Shown: positions 52,343 through 61,438 of the stretch, one piece after another
Layout: each line of letters opens with the position of its first letter
Numbering within the stretch: the stretch's first letter is position 1
DNA from: Prevotella sp. P5-92
GTDB taxonomy: Bacteria > Bacteroidota > Bacteroidia > Bacteroidales > Bacteroidaceae
Assembly (NCBI RefSeq): GCF_002251245.1
Contig: NZ_NPJG01000007.1
Location: 1-64,000, forward strand
Direction: 5' to 3'
DNA: 64,000 bases
Position numbers and translations under genes: made by a program
The notes under the pieces: generated by a model
Told to the model about the DNA's origin: nothing
What the model saw: the letters and a program-made list of their open reading frames with translations, nothing else
The model's database searches: none

Positions 52343-55300
52343 TTAAGACTTTTTAATAGGCAATGTTATTGTAAACGTTGTCTCTACTTCCTTAGTTGAT
52401 TCTATCTTTATGTCTCCGCCGTGGTTGAGAATGATCTCACGGCTTAGATATAATCCCACGCCAACGGCTTCTGCTGTTGTCTTAGTGGTAAAGAATGGAT
52501 CGAAGACCTTGCCGATGATGGTCTTTTCAATACCGATACCGTTGTCGTATATGGCTATTATGGCGTTGTTGCCGTCGCTGCTTGTGGAAAGCGACAGTCT
52601 CATGGTAGGCTGGTAAGGCTTCTGTTTGTATTTCTTACATACAGCATATACGCCGTTTCCGATGATGCTCATTATCACGCGGCTAATTTGGTCGGCATCA
52701 ACCATTGCCATGATGTTATCGTCGAGGCCTTGTGTCTCGACCGCGATGCCACACTCCCTGATGTTGTCGGCGAAATACTGTTGTGTCATCTCGATGTTCT
52801 TGCGGCATACTGCAGCTACGTCAGTCTCGACGAAGTTACATTTCCTGTCTTTGAGCATCTCCTCCATGGCCTTAAGTATTCGTGTGGTGTTGATGCCGTG
52901 TTCTTCGATCTTTGTGAGGTTGGTCTTGAGCATGTCAACGATATCCATACAATCCTCGTAGTTGTCGGGTGTCATCTTTTCTTCGTCGTCCTCGAGGTTT
53001 TCGGTGATGTCTTTTATTAGTCCGAGGCTCATGTGCGAAAAGTTGTTAACGTAATTCATCGGGTTGAGGATTCTGTCCACGAGACCCTGTGTGAGTTTGC
53101 CGACGGTGGCCATGCGTTCTTGTCTGAGTAGCTGGTATTGTGCGGCATTAAGCTCGTCAAGGGCTTTCTCAAGACTGTTTGACTTCTCCTCGATCTCGTC
53201 TTTCTGCTGACGTATCTGTGAGGTGCGTTCCTCGACGATAGTCTCGAGTCTCAACTTTTCCTTGAGCAGTCGGCTCATGCGCCATCTAACCACGGCATAG
53301 GTAATGATGGCGAGCAGCATGACATAGAGAAGTATGAAATACCATCTGAGATAAATGGGGTAGTGAACTATGAGGTTCAGGCTGACGGGCTTGGTCGTTG
53401 TACCGTATCTGTCGCGTGCCCTAACCTCAAAAGTGTAGTTGCCCGATCGAGGGTTGGAGAGCTTCACCATGGTCTCCTTTGTCCATTCCGACCAGGGCTG
53501 ATGGCTGCCGAGCCGATAACTGTATTCGGTGTCGCCGATGGTAGATGTAATGTCGGTGGAGAAGTGTATGGTGATGCTGTTGACATCGCTGTCGAAGTCA
53601 AGGCTGCTGAAAGGCATTTTAGTGTCGAGTCTGTCTCCGTTGCTGAATCCTCCCCAAAGTACGGAGTCGTTGTCCATGACGATACGTCTGATATATACCG
53701 CCGCCTTATGGTTGAGGTCGGCGTCCTTGTATGCTGAGTTCCAGCAGATGAGTCCGAAGTTTCCGCCCATCCAGACATTGCCTCCATTGATGTCCATAGC
53801 CCTGACGTTCATGTCGTGGACTGGTCGCAGGAGACTGTTGGTCTTTTTGTAGTCCCCGTTCCATGAGTGGACTTGGAGGTTCTTTCCCTCGTTGTCTGTT
53901 GACCATATCTCGTCGGCATAGGGGAAGACGAGTTGTGGATATTTTCTTGAGTTGTCCCATTTGTCGTTGGAGTTGTATCTCACCATTTTCTTGCTCGTGT
54001 TGTCCCAAATAAAGCTTCCCGTCCTACCGTTTATAATGATCTCGCCGTCGCGTTCGATGATGGTATAGTTATATCGCCCCTCTTTGGTTGTCTCACCTTC
54101 AGGAAGCACCTCGTTGAGTTTGCGGTAGTCGCCAGTGCATCTGAATACCTGTCCATATATGTTTCTTATCCAGAGACTTCCATCGGATGACTTAAAGAAA
54201 TGTGTTGCTTTCTCGATGGTGTTTATCTTGCGTGACAGTCCACCGCCGTTGTCGGTGTTTTGTCCGAAAGCATTTTTGTTGATATTCCGTTTAGGGTCGG
54301 CGATGAGGAATACTCCATCCACTTCTCCCGCATAGTATGTGCCGTCGCCATTGGAGATGGTCTGTACGGTGTGTTTCTTTGTCAGTTGTCTCGCCTTTCC
54401 GTTTTCTATCAAGAAGACACCCTCAGCTGTAGATGCTACGAGGCTGCCGTTGGAGTCGTTGGAGATATTCCAGCAGGCATTAGAGATGTTTCCCACTCTT
54501 TCAAAGGTGTTGTTGCGTTTGACGAACAGACCTCTCAGTGTTCCTACATACAGCGAGCCGGCGGTATGATTAATGCTGAGTACCTCGCCGAACAGTCCGT
54601 CGCTAGCCTGGAAGCTGGTGTAGGCGGTCTTCACGTCTGCAACGAACACACCATTGTCTGTCGCTCCCCATACGTTGCCGTACCGGTCGCAATAAACGGC
54701 ATTGATGTTGTCGTCGCAGAGACCGTTACGCTCGGTGAGATGGTAGGTCTCGTTGCCAGAGGCATCGGTCACTACGAGTCCGCCACCCGCTGTAGCCATC
54801 ACGAGACTGCCATCGTCGAGGGTGGTCTTGTCGTTGATCTTTACACCTTTATATGTGGCGGTAGTCACGGATGGGGTCTTCATGATGATATAGTTGTCCA
54901 TGGAGTGGTCTTCGATGCCGGCAGTGCCGATAGACGTCTCGATACATATCTTCCCGTTTTTCTCGCTGATGCCTGTCACTTCGCCGATGAAGCCTTTGTT
55001 GTCGCGCGAGAAGACGGTCTTCAGTTCCATATTACCGTTTTTTCCAGAGGTAAGGTACCCTAACACATTATAACCTCCCACCCATATACGGCCTTTAGAG
55101 TCGAGATAGAGTCGGGTGATTCGGAATATGCCGGGAGCGTGTATAACGTGCCATTCAGCGTGGTCGTAGTACAAGAGCCCTTCGAAGTTAGCGACATAGA
55201 CACGTCCTTTGTCGTCGCATATCACATCGAAGTTACGGTTGTGCGCGTTATATGCAGCAGGACGGAAATTCACAAAGAACGGATGTCCTACGTTAGCCCT

Positions 55301-55357
55301 TGCATCTGTGACGGCAAGGTAGAGCAGCAGTATGAGAATAGAAAGAAGTCTCTTCAT
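52343..55357 (-). CDS. propeller sensor kinase with a degenerate H-box
   Basis: A 1004-residue membrane protein. A signal peptide is followed by about 650 residues of seven-bladed-propeller repeats (blocks such as DDKGRVYVANFEGLLYYD and DSKGRIWVGGYN) and a Y_Y_Y domain (SYRLGSHQPWSEWT), one transmembrane segment (about 675-695), a coiled coil, and a kinase core. The H-box reads GLVDRILNPMNY, with Asp761 where the partner kinase has His. The ATPase half keeps the N box (Asn901), YDNGIGI and GVGLYLS, so ATP binding looks intact. This may be a conserved subfamily in Bacteroidales, with phosphotransfer supplied by the histidine kinase encoded next. The large propeller would sense a periplasmic ligand. 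Confidence 0.9.
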   Translation of the reverse strand: MKRLLSILILLLYLAVTDARANVGHPFFVNFRPAAYNAHNRNFDVICDDKGRVYVANFEGLLYYDHAEWHVIHAPGIFRITRLYLDSKGRIWVGGYNVLGYLTSGKNGNMELKTVFSRDNKGFIGEVTGISEKNGKICIETSIGTAGIEDHSMDNYIIMKTPSVTTATYKGVKINDKTTLDDGSLVMATAGGGLVVTDASGNETYHLTERNGLCDDNINAVYCDRYGNVWGATDNGVFVADVKTAYTSFQASDGLFGEVLSINHTAGSLYVGTLRGLFVKRNNTFERVGNISNACWNISNDSNGSLVASTAEGVFLIENGKARQLTKKHTVQTISNGDGTYYAGEVDGVFLIADPKRNINKNAFGQNTDNGGGLSRKINTIEKATHFFKSSDGSLWIRNIYGQVFRCTGDYRKLNEVLPEGETTKEGRYNYTIIERDGEIIINGRTGSFIWDNTSKKMVRYNSNDKWDNSRKYPQLVFPYADEIWSTDNEGKNLQVHSWNGDYKKTNSLLRPVHDMNVRAMDINGGNVWMGGNFGLICWNSAYKDADLNHKAAVYIRRIVMDNDSVLWGGFSNGDRLDTKMPFSSLDFDSDVNSITIHFSTDITSTIGDTEYSYRLGSHQPWSEWTKETMVKLSNPRSGNYTFEVRARDRYGTTTKPVSLNLIVHYPIYLRWYFILLYVMLLAIITYAVVRWRMSRLLKEKLRLETIVEERTSQIRQQKDEIEEKSNSLEKALDELNAAQYQLLRQERMATVGKLTQGLVDRILNPMNYVNNFSHMSLGLIKDITENLEDDEEKMTPDNYEDCMDIVDMLKTNLTKIEEHGINTTRILKAMEEMLKDRKCNFVETDVAAVCRKNIEMTQQYFADNIRECGIAVETQGLDDNIMAMVDADQISRVIMSIIGNGVYAVCKKYKQKPYQPTMRLSLSTSSDGNNAIIAIYDNGIGIEKTIIGKVFDPFFTTKTTAEAVGVGLYLSREIILNHGGDIKIESTKEVETTFTITLPIKKS

Positions 55358-55371
55358 AAGCTTTTTTGCAG

Positions 55372-56916
55372 TTAATTTTTGAAGGTTACACGAGGCACGT
55401 TATTGCCTATGTAGTAGTTCCACTCGTCGTCGGTGAAGTCGCGTTTGAGTGCTTTCTGTATCTGTCGTGCCATGGCATCGGTAGAGATGATGAATCTCGA
55501 CACCGTACCAGACTCATCCCCCACGTATATCACATCATCGTCGGCATTGGAAAGGCAGTAAGCCCATCCAGCGAGGTCGCGCAGCGCTACAGCCTCGCTG
55601 TTAGCCGCATCAGCGTCCCAAAGGTTTACTACCCTGTCGTAGCTAGAGGAAAAGAGGAAGTCGTTGTTGAAGCAGAGGTCGGTAATCTCGGAGCGGTGTC
55701 CCACGAGTTTCTGTCGGCTATAGCCATTGACATCGAGGAGATAGATGTCGCCACTGGTAGTGCCAATGGCTGCTTGCTGACGTTTGTCAGACCAGGTGTA
55801 TGCAGTGACGGTTCCTTTCACCATGAGTTCTTTCTTGTCAATCTTTCCGTCAGGATTGATGGCCCAGACACCTCCGTCTTTCCCAAAAATCATCACCGTG
55901 CCGTTACGATCACCGATGGCGGTTATAGGTTGGCCGATATCGTATGTCTTCTTCACCATGCGCCGTGTGGTGTCGAAGAGGTAGGCGTGACTTGCCGACA
56001 CGATGAGCATCTGTCTCTTGCCAAGTCTTACGATACGTTGCCATCCCTTGTTTTCTGGCAGTATGATGGGAGCGGTAACTTGCTGGTTGACAATAGACAA
56101 GAGGGTGCCATTAAATGCGAGGGCGAAGATGGTGCCTTCGCTGTCAGTGGCAACACCTCTGAAGCTGCAGCTATTGTCGTTAGTGAGAAGCTGTTTTGTC
56201 CATTTACCACTGTCGTAGTTCCATCGTGTGATCTCGCCGTATCTGCTTACAGAGACGTAGTCGCCCGTCTTGCTGATACGTGTTATTTCTGAGACTCCTC
56301 CCCTATGGATAAGACTTGAAGAAAAGCTATTGCTGTTTTGGCTTAACGACTTGAATATTACTGGAATATTGACATTGCCTTTGTAGTCGATGGTGAATTT
56401 CCATGCGGCGAAAGCCAAGAGCTTCGATGCGTCGTGGTTGCCGGCAAGATACTGTGTGGATGATAGTGAAGCAAGGGAACGTCCGAGGGCGATATAACTC
56501 AGCGTGTCAGCCACGTTGCGAGCGTGCTCGGCTTGTCGCTGTTGGGTGACAGCTAATTCGCGCTGCTGTTCGGCCATGGAACGAGCTTCCACTTCATTGC
56601 GCGCAGCTTCCTGAGCTTTCATCTGTTCGCTTTCGGCCCTTGACCTCATCTGGTCGGCAATGTTCATCTGATAGAGAGCTTCCTCGCGTCGTTTGTCGGA
56701 TATCTCCATCTGCTGGTAGGCAATGTCTTCCATCTGTTTGCTGATACGTTCCACTACAAAGGAGTTGCCTTCCGTCTGTTCGTATTTCCCCACCTTCTGT
56801 CGTAGAACCTCATTCTCGGCGTGAAGCTTCTCGTTGGTTCTATACAGGAGCGATGTAGCGATGGCAAGAGCCACTGCCGCTACACCTATTATATACAAAG
56901 TAATGCTTTTCTTCAC
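55372..56916 (-). CDS. membrane-anchored coiled-coil WD40-like protein
   Basis: A 514-residue protein with one transmembrane helix at about 6-24, then a long charged coiled coil (about 30-145, rich in Glu, Gln and Met), and a C-terminal beta-propeller (WD40-like) from about 190, with blades such as HRSEITDLCFNNDFLFSSSYDRVVNLWD. The end DDEWNYYIGNNVPRVTF is a motif I associate with WD40 proteins that follow signalling modules. No catalytic domain is visible, so it is probably a scaffold. Its coiled coil could bring the PP2C and kinase proteins to the membrane. The gene is 32 bases after the PP2C stop and 14 before the sensor kinase. Confidence 0.85.
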   Translation of the reverse strand: MKKSITLYIIGVAAVALAIATSLLYRTNEKLHAENEVLRQKVGKYEQTEGNSFVVERISKQMEDIAYQQMEISDKRREEALYQMNIADQMRSRAESEQMKAQEAARNEVEARSMAEQQRELAVTQQRQAEHARNVADTLSYIALGRSLASLSSTQYLAGNHDASKLLAFAAWKFTIDYKGNVNIPVIFKSLSQNSNSFSSSLIHRGGVSEITRISKTGDYVSVSRYGEITRWNYDSGKWTKQLLTNDNSCSFRGVATDSEGTIFALAFNGTLLSIVNQQVTAPIILPENKGWQRIVRLGKRQMLIVSASHAYLFDTTRRMVKKTYDIGQPITAIGDRNGTVMIFGKDGGVWAINPDGKIDKKELMVKGTVTAYTWSDKRQQAAIGTTSGDIYLLDVNGYSRQKLVGHRSEITDLCFNNDFLFSSSYDRVVNLWDADAANSEAVALRDLAGWAYCLSNADDDVIYVGDESGTVSRFIISTDAMARQIQKALKRDFTDDEWNYYIGNNVPRVTFKN

Positions 56917-56948
56917 GTCGGTAGTGTCTTAGTGTCTATTGATACTCT

Positions 56949-58118
56949 TTATTCCAGTCTCCTAATAGCCATCAGCGTGATGTCGTCGCTCTGCGGTTCC
57001 TTGCCGGAAAAGTCATTCACGTCTTTCAATATTTCCTGGCATATGTCATGGCTGCTCTTACCGGCTCCCTTGTTTTCGAGTGTGGTCTCGAGGCCCTTCT
57101 CGTCGAACATCTCACCGCTTGTGTTAAACGCTTCGGTGACACCATCGGTAAACAATACGAGCATGTCGCCCTTGTCGAGTTGGAGTGTTGACTGTGTGAA
57201 CGTGAAGTCGTCGAACATTCCTGCAACGATATTCTCGCTCATGGGTAGGGCGTCGACGGTTCCGTCAGCCCGTACCACATATGGCGGGTTATGTCCTGCA
57301 TTAGTGTATTCAACAAGGCCTGTATCGGTGTTATATATACCATAGAATACGGTGACAAACATCGAGTCGATGCTTTCGTGGCAGAGCATGTTGTTGACAT
57401 AGTTGAGACATTCGTTGGTGTCTATGCCTCTCATGCCAGTGGCTCTAAGGAGAGTGCGGCTGACTGCCATGAAGATCGATGCGGGAACACCCTTGCCTGA
57501 GACGTCAGCAATGACAAATCCCAGTCTTTTCTCGTCTATCTTGAAGAAATCAAAAAAGTCGCCGCCCACCTCTTTTGCTGGCGTCATGGTGGCGAAGAGA
57601 TCTACCATGTCAGCCATTTCCTCAATAGGCGGGAATTTCTGAGGTAGTATAGCCTGCTGTATCTCGCCGGCAACGGCAAGGTCGCTCTTTATCGATACCA
57701 GTTGTGTGTGCTCCTGTTGCGATTTCCTGACGAACTCTATCTCCTCTATCGCCTTCTCAATGGTGCGTGAGAGGTCGTCAAGGTCGATGGGCTTGGTGGC
57801 GAAGTCGAACGCGCCGTTGTTCATGGCCGAGCGTATGTTGCCCATGTCGCCATAAGCAGATACCATGATGCACTTCAGTGCGGGGTTTCTCATCTCGTTG
57901 ATCTTTGTGAGCAATGTGATTCCGTCCATCTCCGGCATGTTGATGTCGCTGAGGATAATGTCGAAATCCTTTTTCTCGAGCATCATCTTTAGAGCTTCGA
58001 GACCGTTGTGTGCAAAGCTGAATTCATATTCACCTTTCCTTATTTTCCTTCTGAAGTATTGCGTGAGTAGGATCTCCAAGTCGAGCTCGTCGTCAACGCT
58101 TAATATCTTTACTGCCAT
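56949..58118 (-). CDS. receiver domain-PP2C (RsbU/SpoIIE-type) phosphatase
   Basis: A 389-residue response regulator. The receiver (about 1-125) has acidic DDE near residue 9, phospho-acceptor Asp58 in ILSDINMPEMDG, Ser/Thr in MVSAYG and the switch Lys in ATKPIDLDD. The output is a SpoIIE/RsbU-like PP2C phosphatase (about 155-389) with metal residues in KEVGGDFFDFF, VIADVSGKGVPA, FTDGVTEA and QSDDITLMAI. Such proteins dephosphorylate an anti-anti-sigma factor or another phosphoserine protein. No anti-sigma partner lies next to it, so the substrate is unknown. It is the first gene of the operon and has a good promoter. Confidence 0.93.
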   Translation of the reverse strand: MAVKILSVDDELDLEILLTQYFRRKIRKGEYEFSFAHNGLEALKMMLEKKDFDIILSDINMPEMDGITLLTKINEMRNPALKCIMVSAYGDMGNIRSAMNNGAFDFATKPIDLDDLSRTIEKAIEEIEFVRKSQQEHTQLVSIKSDLAVAGEIQQAILPQKFPPIEEMADMVDLFATMTPAKEVGGDFFDFFKIDEKRLGFVIADVSGKGVPASIFMAVSRTLLRATGMRGIDTNECLNYVNNMLCHESIDSMFVTVFYGIYNTDTGLVEYTNAGHNPPYVVRADGTVDALPMSENIVAGMFDDFTFTQSTLQLDKGDMLVLFTDGVTEAFNTSGEMFDEKGLETTLENKGAGKSSHDICQEILKDVNDFSGKEPQSDDITLMAIRRLE

Positions 58119-58164
58119 ATTTCGAAGATTATTGTTACTATTCGAGTTGATATTTTTTTCTCTG

Positions 58165-58195
58165 CAAAGTTAATACATTTATTGTAATATGCAAA
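58165..58195 (-). promoter_or_regulatory. promoter of the NRPS-signalling operon
   Basis: On the minus strand TTTG (58195-58192) is followed 19 bases later by TAACTTTG (58172-58165). Transcription would start near 58158, about 40 bases before the PP2C start. No other equally good promoter is seen further down the operon, whose inter-gene gaps are 32, 14, 11, 0 and 2 bases. Confidence 0.75.
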
Positions 58196-58446
58196 GAAAA
58201 GACGCAAAAAAATCTGTTTTGTATCAAAAAAACTCTAAATTTTCACTTTTGTATAGTTTTCAGCAAGCATTTGGTAATGAGAAGGGGAGTGATTGCGGTT
58301 ATCAGACTGCCATTTTGTCAGTGATGATAGTCGTTAAACACATCTTCCTATCGTTTGGCATGATAGTTGCTATGGACGATATCGGAAGAGTAAGCACAGC
58401 CTTTCTCTTCCAGAAAACAAATAACAAATATAAAACAAATAAAGAC
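58196..58446 (+). other. upstream region of htpG
   Basis: The htpG frame is open from 58189, but the first 86 codons look unlike HtpG and contain no conserved part, so I treat 58196-58446 as the 5' region. I do not see a clear -7 box; a heat-shock-type element may lie here. Confidence 0.5.
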
Positions 58447-60504
58447 ATGCAAAAAGGAAATATTGGGGTTACTACAGAAAACATTTTCCCCGTAATAAAG
58501 AAATTCTTGTATTCCGACCATGAGATCTTCCTGCGTGAGATGATCTCGAATGCCGTAGATGCGACACAGAAGATGAAGACTCTCTCTGAGAGAGGTGACT
58601 TCAAAGGTGAACTTGGAGACCTTACCGTAAGGGTGAGCGTAGATAAGGAGGCAAAGACCATCACCATCAGCGACCGTGGTATCGGTATGACAGAAGAAGA
58701 GATCGACAAGTATATCAATCAGATAGCTTTCTCGGGAGTCAACGATTTCCTTGAGAAATATAAGGACAACGCGAACAATATCATAGGCCATTTCGGACTT
58801 GGCTTCTACTCGTCGTTTATGGTCAGCGATAAGGTGGAGATCATAACACGAAGCTATAAGGATGGTGCCAAGGCTGTGAAATGGAGCTGCGACGGCAGTC
58901 CGTCGTACGAGATAGACGGTGCAGAGAGGGATAGCCGCGGTTCGGATATCGTGCTCCACGTGTCGGACGACTGCAGCGAGTATCTTGAAAAGGCAACCAT
59001 CGAGGGTTTGCTCAACAAATACTGCAAGTTTATGCCAGTGCCAGTGGCTTTCGGCAAGAAAACAGAATGGAAGGACGGTAAGCAGGTGGATACCGACGAG
59101 GATAATGTCATCAACAACGTAGAACCACTTTGGACCAAGACTCCGAGCACGCTGAATGACGAGGACTACAAGTCGTTCTATCGCACGCTCTACCCAATGC
59201 ACGACGAGCCGATGTTCTGGATACACCTCAACGTGGATTATCCATTCAATCTTACGGGAATCCTTTATTTCCCACGTATTAAGTCAAATCTCGACTTGCA
59301 GCGCAACAAGATACAGCTCTACTGTAATCAGGTGTTTGTTACAGACCAGGTGGAAGGCATCGTGCCAGAGTTCCTCACACTGCTCCATGGCGTCATCGAT
59401 TCACCAGACATCCCACTTAACGTAAGCCGTTCTTATCTCCAGAGTGACAGGGATGTGAAGAAGATCTCTACATATATCACAAAGAAAGTCAGCGACCGCC
59501 TGCAGAGCCTTTTCAAGGAAGACAGGAAAGGATTTGAGGAAAAATGGGACGATCTGAAACTCTTCATCAACTATGGTATGCTCAGCGACGAGTCGTTCTA
59601 CGACCGTGCCAAAGACTATGCCCTCTTTAAGGATGTTGACGGAAAGTATTTCACCTACGATGAGTACCGCACTCTCATCAAAGAACAGCAGACAGACAAG
59701 GACGGACAGCTCGTATATCTTTATACGACAGACAGTGAGGAGCAGTATTCGTATATCGAAGCTGCAAAGGTGAAGGGCTACAGCATACTGCAGTTTGACG
59801 GACAGCTTGACACGCCGACAGTATCGATGTTTGAGCAGAAGTTTGAGAAGAGTCACTTCACACGTGTTGACGCTGACATCATCGACCGTCTTATACATAA
59901 GGAGGACGACACAAAGGAAACCCTCGACAACGACAAGAAAGACAATCTCATGACGGTGTTCAAGACACAGTTGCCAAAACTCGAGAAAGCTGAGATATAT
60001 GTCGATGTAGAAGCAATGGGCGAGAGCCAGCAGCCGGTGGTCATCACCCAGAGTGAATATATGCGACGCATGAAGGATATGAGCAAGTATCAACAAGGTA
60101 TGGGCTTCTATGCACAGATGCCTGACTCATACAGCCTAGTGCTTAACAGCGATCATCCACTGGTGAAGAAAGTGCTTGCCGATTGTGAGGAGAAAACCGC
60201 AGAAGCACTCAAGCCAATTGTCAGCGAAATACGTGGACAGGAAGCGAGACTTGCCGCACTCAACCAGGTACAAGACAAGAAGAAGCCTGAGGAAATAACA
60301 GAAGAAGAGAAAAAAGACTTGAGCAACACACAGAAGGCACTGCAGGATGAGAAAGACAAGAAACTCGATGTAATTAGTAAGTATGCCAAGGGAAATAGTA
60401 TCGTACACCAACTTATCGACCTCGCACTGCTCCAGAATGGTATGCTGAAGGGAGCCGCTCTCGATGCCTTCCTCAAACGCTCAGTAGAACTCATAGAAAA
60501 GTAA
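58447..60504 (+). CDS. htpG: Hsp90-family chaperone HtpG
   Basis: A 685-residue HtpG starting MQKGNIGVTTENIFPVIK. The GHKL ATPase has the catalytic Glu in SDHEIFLREMISNAVDA, DRGIGMT and GHFGLGFYS. The middle and C-terminal domains are complete, ending in a helix-rich dimerisation part with an unusually charged insert of Lys and Glu (about 590-640). It refolds or holds client proteins in the cytoplasm. I chose 58447 because an upstream in-frame start at 58189 adds 86 unrelated residues. A terminator follows at 60549-60580. Confidence 0.95.
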   Translation: MQKGNIGVTTENIFPVIKKFLYSDHEIFLREMISNAVDATQKMKTLSERGDFKGELGDLTVRVSVDKEAKTITISDRGIGMTEEEIDKYINQIAFSGVNDFLEKYKDNANNIIGHFGLGFYSSFMVSDKVEIITRSYKDGAKAVKWSCDGSPSYEIDGAERDSRGSDIVLHVSDDCSEYLEKATIEGLLNKYCKFMPVPVAFGKKTEWKDGKQVDTDEDNVINNVEPLWTKTPSTLNDEDYKSFYRTLYPMHDEPMFWIHLNVDYPFNLTGILYFPRIKSNLDLQRNKIQLYCNQVFVTDQVEGIVPEFLTLLHGVIDSPDIPLNVSRSYLQSDRDVKKISTYITKKVSDRLQSLFKEDRKGFEEKWDDLKLFINYGMLSDESFYDRAKDYALFKDVDGKYFTYDEYRTLIKEQQTDKDGQLVYLYTTDSEEQYSYIEAAKVKGYSILQFDGQLDTPTVSMFEQKFEKSHFTRVDADIIDRLIHKEDDTKETLDNDKKDNLMTVFKTQLPKLEKAEIYVDVEAMGESQQPVVITQSEYMRRMKDMSKYQQGMGFYAQMPDSYSLVLNSDHPLVKKVLADCEEKTAEALKPIVSEIRGQEARLAALNQVQDKKKPEEITEEEKKDLSNTQKALQDEKDKKLDVISKYAKGNSIVHQLIDLALLQNGMLKGAALDAFLKRSVELIEK

Positions 60505-60548
60505 TTATTGACACATATTACTGCATAAATAGTGAATAAAACCGATAA

Positions 60549-60580
60549 AAAGGCTCGTTTTCTCATGGAAACGAGCCTTT
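60549..60580 (+). terminator. htpG terminator
   Basis: AAAGGCTCGTTT (60549-60560) pairs with AAACGAGCCTTT (60569-60580) with an 8-base loop, followed by TTTT. Preceded by an A run, so it may work in both directions. Confidence 0.85.
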
Positions 60581-60614
60581 TTTGGGGGTGTTTTAGAAAA
60601 AAGTGAGAAAAAAA

Positions 60615-60646
60615 TTTGGTTGTTTCGAAAAAAGTCAGTACCTTTG
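60615..60646 (+). promoter_or_regulatory. promoter of the tRNA-Arg pair
   Basis: TTTG at 60615-60618 and TACCTTTG at 60639-60646, 20 bases between them; the first tRNA begins 32 bases downstream. Confidence 0.8.
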
Positions 60647-60677
60647 CACCGCAATTAAGGAAAGAGGGACTTTCAAC

Positions 60678-60751
60678 GGTTCCGTAGCTCAACTGAATAG
60701 AGCATCTGACTACGGATCAGAAGGTTGTGGGTTTGAATCCCGCCGGAATCA
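60678..60751 (+). tRNA. tRNA-Arg(ACG), copy 1
   Basis: 74 nt cloverleaf: acceptor stem GGTTCCG/CGGAATC with one G-U pair, discriminator A, D-stem region GCTC...GAGC, anticodon stem TCTGA/TCAGA with loop CTACGGA (anticodon ACG), and T-loop GGGTTTGAATCCC. The CCA end is not encoded. The next copy is 41 bases downstream. Confidence 0.93.
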
Positions 60752-60792
60752 CTTGAAGTGAACTCGAAGTACAAAAATTGACATTAAGGATT

Positions 60793-60866
60793 GGTTCCGT
60801 AGCTCAACTGAATAGAGCATCTGACTACGGATCAGAAGGTTGTGGGTTTGAATCCCGCCGGAATCA
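60793..60866 (+). tRNA. tRNA-Arg(ACG), copy 2
   Basis: Identical in all 74 bases to the copy at 60678-60751, including acceptor, anticodon loop and T-arm. It probably arose by tandem duplication and lies in the same transcript, which ends in the hairpin at 60873-60907. Two copies suit a heavily used CGN codon family. Confidence 0.93.
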
Positions 60867-60872
60867 CTTGAT

Positions 60873-60907
60873 AAAGCCAAGAAGTCATTTTGACTTCTTG
60901 GCTTTTT
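60873..60907 (+). terminator. terminator after the tRNA pair
   Basis: AAAGCCAAGAAGTCA (60873-60887) pairs with TGACTTCTTGGCTTT (60891-60905) with a 3-base loop, followed by TTGTTG. It is also a plausible terminator for queF in the opposite direction. Confidence 0.85.
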
Positions 60908-60968
60908 GTTGTATCATTGTCAGAAACAAAAAGCTGCGATAGAGGGTTGTTTATCGCAGCTGACAGAA

Positions 60969-61427
60969 TTATTCATGAATAGCCAAACGCTGGTTGGCGA
61001 GTGCCTCGTATTTCGTTCCGGGACGACCATAGTTAGCGTATGGATGGATGCTGATACCGCCTCGCGGGGTAAACAGTCCCACCACCTCGATATACTTCGG
61101 ATCCATAAGGCGAATGAGGTCTTTCATTATGATGTTTACACAGTCCTCATGGAAGTCGCCATGATTACGAAAACTGAAGAGATAGAGTTTGAGACTTTTG
61201 CTCTCGACCATCTTGACGTCAGGGATATAACGGATGACTATTTCCGCAAAATCAGGCTGACCGGTAATGGGGCAGAGGGAGGTGAACTCTGGACAATTGA
61301 ACTTTACCCAATAGTCGTTCTCCTGATGCTTGTTGATGAATGTCTCCAATACATCAGGTGCATAGTCCATGGAGTATTTAGTGTTGTTGCCTAAAGCATG
61401 TAGGTCTTCGTTTTTTCTTGTTTCCAT
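60969..61427 (-). CDS. queF: NADPH-dependent preQ0 reductase QueF
   Basis: A 152-residue single-domain QueF that reduces preQ0 to preQ1 for queuosine synthesis. The catalytic cysteine is in [13 protein letters not shown], the NADPH-binding motif in [15 protein letters not shown], and the Glu/His region in [11 protein letters not shown]. Length fits the short type. It lies 11 bases after yhhQ on the same strand, so both are under the riboswitch at 62138-62172. No queC or queD is in the window. Confidence 0.95.
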   Translation of the reverse strand: METRKNEDLHALGNNTKYSMDYAPDVLETFINKHQENDYWVKFNCPEFTSLCPITGQPDFAEIVIRYIPDVKMVESKSLKLYLFSFRNHGDFHEDCVNIIMKDLIRLMDPKYIEVVGLFTPRGGISIHPYANYGRPGTKYEALANQRLAIHE

Positions 61428-61438
61428 ATGAGTGGATA

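Noticed and set aside
54260..56292. 267- and 308-codon open frames on the plus strand over the sensor kinase and WD40 genes
   Set aside because: Both lie fully inside real minus-strand genes and read as non-protein-like shadows.
58189..58446. N-terminal extension of HtpG
   Set aside because: The frame is open, but these 86 codons are unlike HtpG and the family begins at 58447.
60678..60866. Integration site of the accessory region at the tRNA pair
   Set aside because: The tRNA genes are 50 kb from the accessory block and no partial tRNA copy or integrase is near.
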